This document shows, one piece after another, positions 50,621-57,757 of a stretch of DNA of 57,757 bases. Numbering within the stretch: position 1 is the first letter of the stretch; every line of letters begins with the position of its first letter. Made by a program: the position numbers and the translations under genes. The notes beneath the pieces are model-generated. The model made no database searches and was not told the origin of the DNA. It worked only from the letters and a program-made list of their open reading frames with translations. Origin of the DNA: Anaerolineae bacterium (lineage in GTDB: Bacteria > Chloroflexota > Anaerolineae > Aggregatilineales > J027); assembly GCA_019913005.1 (NCBI GenBank), contig JAIOHL010000135.1, positions 1 through 57,757 of the forward strand, written 5' to 3'.

Positions 50621-53600
50621 ATGCCTCGTTTATTACGCCGCCTATTGCTTGATCTTGCCATCATTGTGGGCTTGTTTATCGTACCACTCTTGTTTTTTGC
50701 CCCCGTTACGCTCGGTGGACGGACACTCATCCCCGCTGATAATCTGTATCAAGCTGAACCGTATGCCACCGAACGTGAACAGGCAGGCGCACCGGAGATC
50801 CCTCATAATGCGCTGCTGTCTGACCTTGTACTGCAAAATTATCAATGGAAAACGTTTATCCGCGAAAATCTAAGCGAGGGCGAAATTCCGCTGTGGCAGC
50901 CGAATCAATTTGCCGGGACAACGTTCCTCGCCAATGGTCAGCACAGTATGTTGTATCCCTTCAGCGTGATTTATTATGTACTGCCCCTTGATGCGGCGTA
51001 TGGATGGTTTGCGGTTAGTCAGTTATGGCTGGCAGGCCTTCTGATGTATCTATATGTACGGGGGATTGGCCTGAGTCGGATTGCGGGGATTATCGCGGCC
51101 CTGACCCTTCAACTCAGCAGCTTTTTTGTTGTCGCCACCGTCCACCCGATGATTCAAGCAAGCGCGGCGTGGTTGCCCCTTGAATTGTTGATGATTGAAT
51201 ATGTGTTGGTGCGAAAGCCCTTCCCCGGTACGGGTGGCAGACCGAACCGCCTGACGTGGGTGTTGATTGGCGCGGTGGGTTTGGGCATGGCACATTTGGC
51301 CGGGCATATCGAAATTGTTTATTACACCTTGTTGGTGATGGCCTTTTACGCCGCCTGCCGTCTCATCTGGATGTGGTGGCCCGACAAAGCAAAATGGAAA
51401 AAATTGATTGCCCCATCACTGGCATTGGTGGGTATGGTCGCGCTTGGGTTCGGCATTGGCGCAGTGCAGTTTATTCCGGGGGTGGAGGCCGCGAATAACA
51501 GTTTTCGCACGGATCGCCAAGATTCACTAGATGGGGTGTTGGATTATGCCCTACCGAATCGCCATATCGCCAAATTTTTGATGCCAAACGTTTATGGCAA
51601 TCCGGCGCATCACAACTATTTTGACGTATTTAAATGGGAAACGGTATCGCAAGATTGGCAGCACACCGATTCCAATAATCCTGAAAATAGTACCCGCGTC
51701 ACCCATACCGATTTTGGGATAAAGAATTACGTTGAGGGCGGGGTGTATGTGGGGATTTTGCCCCTGCTGCTAGCGTTGTTTGGGGTGTACGCGGGGATAA
51801 GGAAGAACCCCACCCCTAATCCCCTCCCCATACATGGAGAGGGGACTAATGCACCTTATCGTGGGATATTTGGGTTGCTGGGGCTTGTGTCGCTGACGTT
51901 CATGTTTGGTCTGCCAACCTATGCCGTTCTCTATTATGGCTTACCGGGGGTTGACCAACTGCATACGCCGTTCCGATGGATTTGGCCTTTTACGGTGTGT
52001 GTGGCGGTGTTGGCGGCGTTCGGAGCAGAGGCGCTACAGAAATCGCGTGGCGAGGCCGAACATGGGGAGCAGTATTATCAGACCGAGGCGGCGCGACAAC
52101 CCCTTTATCGCTTGGCAAAACGCGGTGGTTGGGTATTGATTTGGCTAGGGATTGCCATCTTAGTCGCGTTGATGGGCAGTCGGATTTTTTATGATCAAGC
52201 GGATGGCTTGGTCGAACGGATTTTTGATGGACTATCGAAAGCTAAAGGAGTCTTTCCGAACGCCAAAGCCTTTTACAGCTACGAATTTCGCAATGTGCTG
52301 GTTTTGGGATTGATGGTGTTTGGCGCGGGGGTTGTCTTTCGAGTCAGCCGCTGTCCGATTTATTTGCGGCGGCGGGATCGTAAAATTCCCATCTGGCAGG
52401 TACTGGCGGTGCTGTTGATTTTGATTGACCTGTTTGCCGCGACCTTTGATTTTAATACCGCCGCGAAAAAAGAATGGCTGAGTTACAAACCAGAGCCGAT
52501 TGCATGGCTGCAACAGAAAATGGCGGAAGAAGGGCTGTTCCGCATTCATGGCTATAAATGGGGACGCGATCCAATCCCACAAAACGCTGGGTGGCAATAT
52601 GGTCTTCAAGATGTCAGGGGCTATGACAGCTTATTTAGTAAAGAATATGCTGATCTCATGACGCAGACCGTACCCCAGAATGGCCTTGCTTATAACCAGA
52701 TTTTCCCGATCAGCGGTGTCTACGATGATCCCAATGCCCTTGCCAGCCCGATTTTAGATTTACTGAATGTGCGCTACGTCATCACGGATTGGCTAATCCA
52801 AGAACCGGAAAAACTGGGTTATGAGGAAGTCTATGTCAATGCCGGAGTGCGGATTTATCGCAATCTGAATGCCCTGCCACGTGCCTATACCCTGCCGATT
52901 GACGCCCAAACGCCACACCTTGCCTATTTGCCAGCGTTAGACCATCTCGATGCGTCATTGGGGACGGCAACCATTACCAGCTATCAGGACATTACGGTCA
53001 TGGTAGATGCGACGGTTGAGCAGGATTCATGGTTGGTCTTGGCAGACAGCTATGATGAGGGCTGGCGGGCGTTTGTGCGTCCATTGGGAGGCGCGGAAGA
53101 CGACGAAAAGGAAATTGATGTCCAGCGGGTCAATGGCAATTTACGGGCTGTTCAGCTAGAGCCGGGGGCATGGACAATTCGCTTCCGCTATAGCCCGGTC
53201 AGTTTCCAAATCGGGGCATTTAGCAGCTTTGTCAGCGGCATGTTGGTAATTTTTCTCGCCCTGCTGTGGCTATGGATGACTTTTGTTGGCGAACACTCCG
53301 AAGGCGATACCGGACGGCGAGTATTAAAAAACAGCGTTGCGCCGATTGCCCTGAATTTATTTAATCGCCTGATTGATTTCGCCTTCGCGTTTATCATGCT
53401 GCGTATTCTGGCACCGGAAAATGCTGGGATTTATTATTACGCGATTGTCGTGTTTGGCTGGTTCGATATTTTCACCAATTTTGGCCTCAACACCTTGCTG
53501 ACCCGTGATATTTCGCGGGATAAAGACGCAGCGGGGCGTTATCTCTATAATACAACCTTGCTGCGGATTGGACTGGCGGGGTTAGCCGTGCCAGCCTTGA

Positions 53601-54796
53601 TCGCCGTCTTGGTGATTCGCAATGCAACCGTTTCGCCCTCGCTCGACCATACCGCTGTCATTTCCATTTTCCTGCTCTATATTGGGCTTGTACCTAACAG
53701 TCTCAGCACTGGTTTGACCGCGCTATTCTATGCGTTTGAAAAAGCCGAATATCCTGCCGCGATTTCAACCGTGACTACATTATTCAAAGTGACACTCGGT
53801 CTAGGGGCGCTGCTGGCAGGGTGGGGAGTGGTCGGGCTTGCCGGGGCCAGTATCCTCACCAATCTGGCGACACTCTTGATTCTGATGCGTTTGGCGTGGC
53901 CTTTTATCAAGGGCCATTGGAAACCCATCCGTGAAAAAGATTTGCAGCGTATGATGATTCGGGAATCATGGCCGTTGATGATTAACCACCTCTTGGCGAC
54001 AGTCTTTTTCAAGAGCGATGTCATTTTGATGGAAGCGATTAACGGAGTAGCGGTGGTTGGCTCGTATTCAACCGCCTATAAGTGGCTGGATGCGCTGAAT
54101 ATCATCCCGTCGTTTTTCACGATGGCCCTGCTCCCGTTGATGTCGCGCCAAAAATCCGAGGGCAACATCAGCGGATTGGTTCGCAATTACACGCTCGGTA
54201 TCAAGATTTTGGTGATGATTGCTGTCCCAATTGCTGTATTCACGACCTTTTTGGGGCACTCATTGGTTGAATTTTTAGGGGGAAGGGAATACCTGCCAGA
54301 AGGGGCCATCGCGCTGCAAATCATGATCTGGAGTATTTTGGTCGGGTGGATGAACAGCCTCACCCAGTATGTGTTGATTGCGGTAGATCGGCAGCGCCAG
54401 ATTACCCGTACATTTATCGTGGCGGTCAGTTTCAATATCATCATCAATTTGATATTTTTGCCCCGTTACAGCTATAAGGCTGCGGCTGTGACGACCATTC
54501 TATCGGAAGGGGCGCTGTTTATCGGGTTTATCCTGCTGCTACAACCCGTGTTGGGCAAAATTAATTGGTTAGGTCAGTTGTGGCGCTTGTGGGCGGCGGG
54601 TGTGGTCACGTTGGGTGTGACATGGATGCTTTGGCAGTTCGTGCCATTCCTTGCACTATTGATTGGTCTTGGCGTTTATGGTGTGGCGGTGATGGTGTTA
54701 CAACCGTTTAGTGTTGAGGAACAGACACGCATAGGATCATTGATGCCGCGACGAGTGCGCCGCATCATCACACGAAAGAAACTAGCACAATCCTGA
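50621..54796 (+). CDS. YfhO-like GT-C membrane protein fused to a polysaccharide flippase
   Basis: About 1391 residues from ATG 50621 (TTG 50615 also in frame). Residues 1-890 are a YfhO-type protein: many helices, an early loop with PADNLYQAEPYA and LWQPNQFAGTTFLANGQHS, then a soluble domain (LGYEEVYVNAGVRIYRNLNALPRAY...). From about residue 900 (RVLKNSVAPIALNLFNRLID) the sequence is a MOP-superfamily lipid-linked oligosaccharide flippase (RfbX/MurJ-like fold) of about 14 helices with LLTRDISRDKDAAGRYLYNT. A palindromic repeat is inserted in frame (51807-51848, NPTPNPLPIHGEG). No internal stop is present, so it is one frame. Confidence 0.85.
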   Translation: MPRLLRRLLLDLAIIVGLFIVPLLFFAPVTLGGRTLIPADNLYQAEPYATEREQAGAPEIPHNALLSDLVLQNYQWKTFIRENLSEGEIPLWQPNQFAGTTFLANGQHSMLYPFSVIYYVLPLDAAYGWFAVSQLWLAGLLMYLYVRGIGLSRIAGIIAALTLQLSSFFVVATVHPMIQASAAWLPLELLMIEYVLVRKPFPGTGGRPNRLTWVLIGAVGLGMAHLAGHIEIVYYTLLVMAFYAACRLIWMWWPDKAKWKKLIAPSLALVGMVALGFGIGAVQFIPGVEAANNSFRTDRQDSLDGVLDYALPNRHIAKFLMPNVYGNPAHHNYFDVFKWETVSQDWQHTDSNNPENSTRVTHTDFGIKNYVEGGVYVGILPLLLALFGVYAGIRKNPTPNPLPIHGEGTNAPYRGIFGLLGLVSLTFMFGLPTYAVLYYGLPGVDQLHTPFRWIWPFTVCVAVLAAFGAEALQKSRGEAEHGEQYYQTEAARQPLYRLAKRGGWVLIWLGIAILVALMGSRIFYDQADGLVERIFDGLSKAKGVFPNAKAFYSYEFRNVLVLGLMVFGAGVVFRVSRCPIYLRRRDRKIPIWQVLAVLLILIDLFAATFDFNTAAKKEWLSYKPEPIAWLQQKMAEEGLFRIHGYKWGRDPIPQNAGWQYGLQDVRGYDSLFSKEYADLMTQTVPQNGLAYNQIFPISGVYDDPNALASPILDLLNVRYVITDWLIQEPEKLGYEEVYVNAGVRIYRNLNALPRAYTLPIDAQTPHLAYLPALDHLDASLGTATITSYQDITVMVDATVEQDSWLVLADSYDEGWRAFVRPLGGAEDDEKEIDVQRVNGNLRAVQLEPGAWTIRFRYSPVSFQIGAFSSFVSGMLVIFLALLWLWMTFVGEHSEGDTGRRVLKNSVAPIALNLFNRLIDFAFAFIMLRILAPENAGIYYYAIVVFGWFDIFTNFGLNTLLTRDISRDKDAAGRYLYNTTLLRIGLAGLAVPALIAVLVIRNATVSPSLDHTAVISIFLLYIGLVPNSLSTGLTALFYAFEKAEYPAAISTVTTLFKVTLGLGALLAGWGVVGLAGASILTNLATLLILMRLAWPFIKGHWKPIREKDLQRMMIRESWPLMINHLLATVFFKSDVILMEAINGVAVVGSYSTAYKWLDALNIIPSFFTMALLPLMSRQKSEGNISGLVRNYTLGIKILVMIAVPIAVFTTFLGHSLVEFLGGREYLPEGAIALQIMIWSILVGWMNSLTQYVLIAVDRQRQITRTFIVAVSFNIIINLIFLPRYSYKAAAVTTILSEGALFIGFILLLQPVLGKINWLGQLWRLWAAGVVTLGVTWMLWQFVPFLALLIGLGVYGVAVMVLQPFSVEEQTRIGSLMPRRVRRIITRKKLAQS
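51807..51848. repeat. Palindromic repeat copy 4, inside the YfhO part
   Basis: Core CCCCTC (51821-51826) to GAGAGGGG (51837-51844), with the same CCCC-AC-CCC flanks as the other copies. Translated in frame as NPTPNPLPIHGEG, a short loop. Confidence 0.68.
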
Positions 54797-54835
54797 TGCA
54801 ACCGAGAGCAGTCGGTGTATGACTGAGTGTGGAGC

Positions 54836-55165
54836 CTAGCTTTCGATTTTGGCCTCGCTACTCTTCAGTGGCACCACTTCAAGTCGGTATTGGTCAATCA
54901 GTCGGTGTACGACGGGATTGGACTGGACAGGAATTACTAATTTTTGATCCTCTTGAATAACCGTAAAGTGGTAGATGCTGACACTGCGACCCGGTCCATA
55001 GGTGTGCATTTCAACGCGCACAATCGGATCAAGGGTGCAGCCGCGTTGTAGGCGATTGACCAGAATTTCCACTGGGGCAATGGGCTGCGAATGACTTGAC
55101 CAAGGTTTTAACTCAGCGGTGCTGCGTTTATAGTCCCGCAACTGGGACTGTAAATTTTTAGCCAT
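54836..55165 (-). CDS. Hypothetical protein
   Basis: 109 residues from ATG 55165, GAGGAG about 9 nt upstream. The family is not recognised. It is basic at the N terminus (KNLQSQLRDYKRS) and beta-rich after it (VRVEMHTYGPGRSVSIYHFTVI). A TATACT box lies 40 bp upstream on the minus strand. It converges with the YfhO-flippase gene and stands alone. Confidence 0.62.
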   Translation of the reverse strand: MAKNLQSQLRDYKRSTAELKPWSSHSQPIAPVEILVNRLQRGCTLDPIVRVEMHTYGPGRSVSIYHFTVIQEDQKLVIPVQSNPVVHRLIDQYRLEVVPLKSSEAKIES

Positions 55166-55305
55166 TTCAATCTCTCCTCAAACCGTAGCTCAATATTTCT
55201 CCTACTTAACAGTATAAGTGGAAAATGTAAAATTTGGGTAAGGAGAAACCAAAATTGGTTTAAGGCTTAAAAAATTTAGCTTAATTTGCCGTGCTGTTAA
55301 TGAAA

Positions 55306-56307
55306 TTATTCGAGGCGAACACCCGCAGCATTGACGGACAGGGAGAGGACTTGGTAGCCTGCATGGGTGAGGGTTTCACTCAGAAACTGCTGTTCGGTGG
55401 GGGAGATAAGGATAATGGCACAGTCCCCGCCGCCTGCCCCACTCAATTTCGCCCCATATGCGCCCGCCGCACGTGCTTGGAATATGATGTCCGCGAGTGG
55501 CGCAGTATCAACCCCGATGGCGTGCAGTAATCCGTGTTGGATATTCATCAATTGCCCCAAACGAGGCCAATCAGCATGTTCAAGTGCGGGACGACCTTCC
55601 TCGACAACGGTCAACATTAATTCAATAATCGGCGGCACAATATTAGGTAGGCCATCATGCAGTTGGCGTACCTGCTGTACATAATTGACCGTGCCTGCTT
55701 TTTGCCCACTATAGACGACCATCAAAGGCAGCGTTGGAATATCGAGGGGAAAGATTTCGCGGGGGGTGTGATTGGCATAATAGAGTGTCCCCCCCCAGAT
55801 TGCGGCGGCAAGATCGGCCCCCGACCCCAAATGCTGCACCTGTTGGATGGCCTCAACGCCCATATCGAATAATTGGCGGTGGGATAAACCCACCCCAAAC
55901 AGCGATGAAAGCCCGAATAGGGCGGTTGCAACAGTGGCCGATGAACTACCCAGCCCCAAAGTTGCCGCAAAGTCGCTGGCGGTCTCAATTTTTAGCGACA
56001 CGTCGAATGGGAATTGGCGGTGAAAGAGGGCTACACAACTTGCAATAAAACTGGCAGGGCCGCTGAACTGATTTGAATGAACGATTTCATCAAGGGAGCG
56101 CTGCCAATGATCGAGGCCAACTGCTGGAGCAGTGATCGTGAGGGTTGGTTTGGTAGAGGTTTCAGCTTCCAGCGTCATGTAGAGGCGCGAGTCTACGGCT
56201 GTAATCAGGCAAATCCCGTTATATACAATGGCGTGTTCGCCCAACAAAAATAACTTGCCGGGGGCGGAGACTTTGACTCTTGAATGGAAGGGTGAAACGG
56301 CTGGCAC
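55306..56307 (-). CDS. mvk: Mevalonate kinase (GHMP kinase)
   Basis: 333 residues. GHMP motifs: KLFLLGEHAIVY (motif 1, adenosine and mevalonate contacts), GLGSSSATVATAL (motif 2, phosphate loop) and GAKLSGAGGGDCAI (motif 3). The length and the H-A-I-V-Y sequence favour mevalonate kinase over homoserine or galactokinase. It makes mevalonate-5-phosphate for isoprenoids. It starts 1 bp after the Crp gene stop, so the two are probably co-transcribed and coupled. Other pathway genes are not in the window. Confidence 0.85.
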   Translation of the reverse strand: MPAVSPFHSRVKVSAPGKLFLLGEHAIVYNGICLITAVDSRLYMTLEAETSTKPTLTITAPAVGLDHWQRSLDEIVHSNQFSGPASFIASCVALFHRQFPFDVSLKIETASDFAATLGLGSSSATVATALFGLSSLFGVGLSHRQLFDMGVEAIQQVQHLGSGADLAAAIWGGTLYYANHTPREIFPLDIPTLPLMVVYSGQKAGTVNYVQQVRQLHDGLPNIVPPIIELMLTVVEEGRPALEHADWPRLGQLMNIQHGLLHAIGVDTAPLADIIFQARAAGAYGAKLSGAGGGDCAIILISPTEQQFLSETLTHAGYQVLSLSVNAAGVRLE

Positions 56308-56308
56308 G

Positions 56309-56998
56309 TTAGGCCCAACCCGCGATTTCTTCTAGGGCGGCGGGGTCATGCAGCAGCAAGCGCCGACTATCCAACCCGATAAATCCTTCTTCTGACCACT
56401 CGTGCAGAATATTTCTGAGGGTATCTGTATCTATCCCTGCGGCGCGGGCCACTCGATGGGCATGAAAACTGCCGGTGACTAGGCCAGTCCGAACTTTTCC
56501 ATCATGTTCGGCCAAGAGCAAGATGACACTGGCAAGGCGGGCGGCTGGTTGGGTGGCGGCAAGTTCACGGATACGCAGATTAGCAGCTTGCAGACGTAAG
56601 CCCAACTGAACCAATACATCCACCGCCATATTGGGGTTCGCACCAATCGCCTCAAAAAATGTATCACGATCCACCGCGATCAGTTGGGTGTCTTCGGTAG
56701 CAACAACGCGAGCAGTACGCGGCTCACCGACGATCATCGAAAGATCGCCGACGACCTCCCCCGGCCCCAAGGTGGCAAGTACGATTTCTTCTTTGGATTC
56801 GTATTCGCGGATAATCTGAATTCTGCCCTCTTCAATCAGGTAGAGGGTTTTCGCAATATCGCCCTGATTAAATAAAATCTCACCCGCATAGAGGTCAACC
56901 ATGCGAATATTGGCAGCGAGGGGGGCCAACGTCTCTGGTGTTAGATTTTTAAAAATGGGAATTACCGAAAGTTTATGATAATCAATTGTCGCGGCCAT
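56309..56998 (-). CDS. Crp/Fnr-family transcriptional regulator
   Basis: 229 residues. The cyclic-nucleotide-binding-type domain contains LFNQGDIAKTLYLIEEGRIQI and LGPGEVVGDLSMIVGEPRTARVVA, where the cNMP pocket normally has G-E and R-x-A (present as PRTARV). The helical linker is followed by a winged HTH (HRVARAAGIDTDTLRNILHEWSEEGFI). No Cys cluster of the Fnr type. It is transcribed with mvk, so it may control isoprenoid supply or respond to it. Confidence 0.88.
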   Translation of the reverse strand: MAATIDYHKLSVIPIFKNLTPETLAPLAANIRMVDLYAGEILFNQGDIAKTLYLIEEGRIQIIREYESKEEIVLATLGPGEVVGDLSMIVGEPRTARVVATEDTQLIAVDRDTFFEAIGANPNMAVDVLVQLGLRLQAANLRIRELAATQPAARLASVILLLAEHDGKVRTGLVTGSFHAHRVARAAGIDTDTLRNILHEWSEEGFIGLDSRRLLLHDPAALEEIAGWA

Positions 56999-57030
56999 TA
57001 TTCCTACCTATGCTACTCTATTCAACCCAC

Positions 57031-57036
57031 ATTATA
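57031..57036 (-). promoter_or_regulatory. -10 box of the crp-mvk operon
   Basis: Perfect TATAAT on the minus strand, 33 bp before ATG 56998. The -35 region is weak, as expected for a gene that needs an activator. Confidence 0.55.
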
Positions 57037-57115
57037 TGCCGACCCATGCCCGAAAAGTATGGTATCATCGCACAATTAGCTCGCTATCAGATAATACACT
57101 TGACCAAACAAAACG

Positions 57116-57532
57116 GTGCGGCAGTTAAAAATTCCTCAACACACCCTTACCCATAATTTATTGGCAATCGGCTATGGCGGCGGATTAATGATCTGGCTCT
57201 CTACCGAAAGCACTCACGTTGGCTTAACGGCAATGTTGGGATTCGGCTTGGCATTGATGATTGTGGGTTTAAGCGTTTTACATTGGTTGGGTGGACGGAA
57301 TCTCAACCTGATGCGGGGGTGGACGGTATTATTTGGGGCAATCACGGGCGCGTTCACCCCGATTACCACGTTTTTTCTGATGCTGTTCAAAAATGTGCAG
57401 CATTCGCATATCGTACCGGATTTTTCAAACGAAGTGATGTGGGAAATCTTGGCTCGAACCCCGGCATGGACATTAGCGGGCGGATTGATCGGCGGGGCAT
57501 TTTTGATGTTAAGTTTAGCAACTGCTGATTGA
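57116..57532 (+). CDS. Small integral membrane protein of unknown function
   Basis: 138 residues from GTG 57116. Four hydrophobic helices are seen (LLAIGYGGGLMIWL; MLGFGLALMIVGLSVLHWL; MRGWTVLFGAITGAFTPITTFFLMLF; WTLAGGLIGGAFLMLSL). A soluble loop lies between the last two (KNVQHSHIVPDFSNEVMW). Directly upstream of a CcdA gene, which suggests a link to cytochrome or thiol-redox assembly, but the gap is 132 bp and no family is recognised. Confidence 0.6.
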   Translation: MRQLKIPQHTLTHNLLAIGYGGGLMIWLSTESTHVGLTAMLGFGLALMIVGLSVLHWLGGRNLNLMRGWTVLFGAITGAFTPITTFFLMLFKNVQHSHIVPDFSNEVMWEILARTPAWTLAGGLIGGAFLMLSLATAD

Positions 57533-57664
57533 CCTGAATTTCGTGTGCCATTCGACCTTTTTAAGAATTTATTCAGGAAAATCGTGTAATGTAAGAGTGG
57601 GGCGCGGCAGAGCGTCCGCCTAGTAAACAAAACAACCAGTTGTTTCATTGAGGGGTTTATTGCG

Positions 57665-57757
57665 GTGAACTCAGATGTCAGCATTGGGTTAGCATTTTTA
57701 GCAGGACTGGTGTCCTTTATTTCGCCGTGTGTTCTGCCACTCGTCCCGGCTTATGTG
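57665..57757 (+). CDS. ccdA: Cytochrome c biogenesis protein CcdA, N-terminal part
   Basis: 31 codons to the window edge from GTG 57665, with a GAGGGG site about 10 nt upstream. The sequence AFLAGLVSFISPCVLPLVPAY is the first membrane helix of the CcdA/DsbD family, with the reactive Cys in S-P-C-V-L-P. It moves reducing power across the membrane. The remainder lies outside the window. Confidence 0.9.
   Translation, partial: MNSDVSIGLAFLAGLVSFISPCVLPLVPAYV

Noticed and set aside
1-57757. CRISPR array, tRNA or rRNA genes
   Set aside because: No evenly spaced repeats with unique spacers and no cloverleaf or rRNA-like sequence were found in the intergenic gaps; a tRNAscan or Infernal run would settle this.

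Overview
The window looks like the chromosome of a member of the Chloroflexota (Anaerolineae-like). This is an inference. It rests on mid-range GC, frequent TTG starts behind good Shine-Dalgarno sites, a threonine/glutamate/proline-rich lipoprotein, a DUF4139 protein beside an M42 peptidase, a mevalonate kinase, an RqcH/NFACT protein, and short palindromic repeats of the CCCCTCTCC...GGAGAGGGG type. About 47 protein genes are supported. I saw no rRNA, tRNA, CRISPR array or origin.

Layout. 1-2 kb is a small mobile-element scar: an unidentified ORF end, a nuclease-like orphan gene, and an intact 902-bp IS982-family element with perfect 15-bp inverted repeats and an 8-bp target duplication. 2-10.4 kb holds housekeeping and hypothetical genes (DUF4139 protein, M42 aminopeptidase, nucleotidyltransferase, YggT-like protein, DUF6174-like protein, SH3-SGNH hydrolase). 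10.5-14.7 kb has two GT-C-type membrane glycosyltransferases and a DUF1440-like protein. 14.7-24.6 kb is an eight-gene operon on the minus strand for uptake and salvage of amino-sugar oligosaccharides: binding protein, two permeases, GH3, GH18, a degenerate ROK repressor, a LacI-type sensor without a DNA-binding domain, and a SIS-domain sugar-phosphate enzyme. It has a strong promoter with operator-like repeats. Two LolD/MacB-type ATPases diverge from it without a permease.

26.5-29.3 kb is a signalling operon: a receiver-histidine kinase hybrid, a NarL-type regulator, an RsbW-like kinase and a STAS antagonist. 29.3-35.5 kb carries a P1 peptidase, an S1-repeat protein with a near-consensus promoter, a lipoprotein, YjjX and RqcH. 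35.5-38.7 kb is an atypical two-component cluster: the kinase has lost its phospho-acceptor histidine, the receiver has lost its switch threonine, and a DUF2007 and a pentapeptide-repeat gene follow. After ndk, 39.4-46.9 kb encodes two giant acidic TPR proteins carrying long arrays of tryptophan motifs in mirror-image order. 47.1-57.8 kb has an AmmeMemoRadiSam-type radical SAM enzyme, a dolichyl-phosphate-mannose-synthase-like GT2, a NodB/SH3 protein, a giant YfhO-flippase fusion, a Crp regulator coupled to mevalonate kinase, and the start of a CcdA gene.

The most unusual observations are the two-protein regulator (ROK with HTH but no sugar-kinase site, plus LacI sensor with no HTH), the His-less kinase paired with a Thr-less receiver, the mirror-image TPR/Trp-motif pair, the MalF-like permease with about 350 inserted residues, and the YfhO-flippase fusion.
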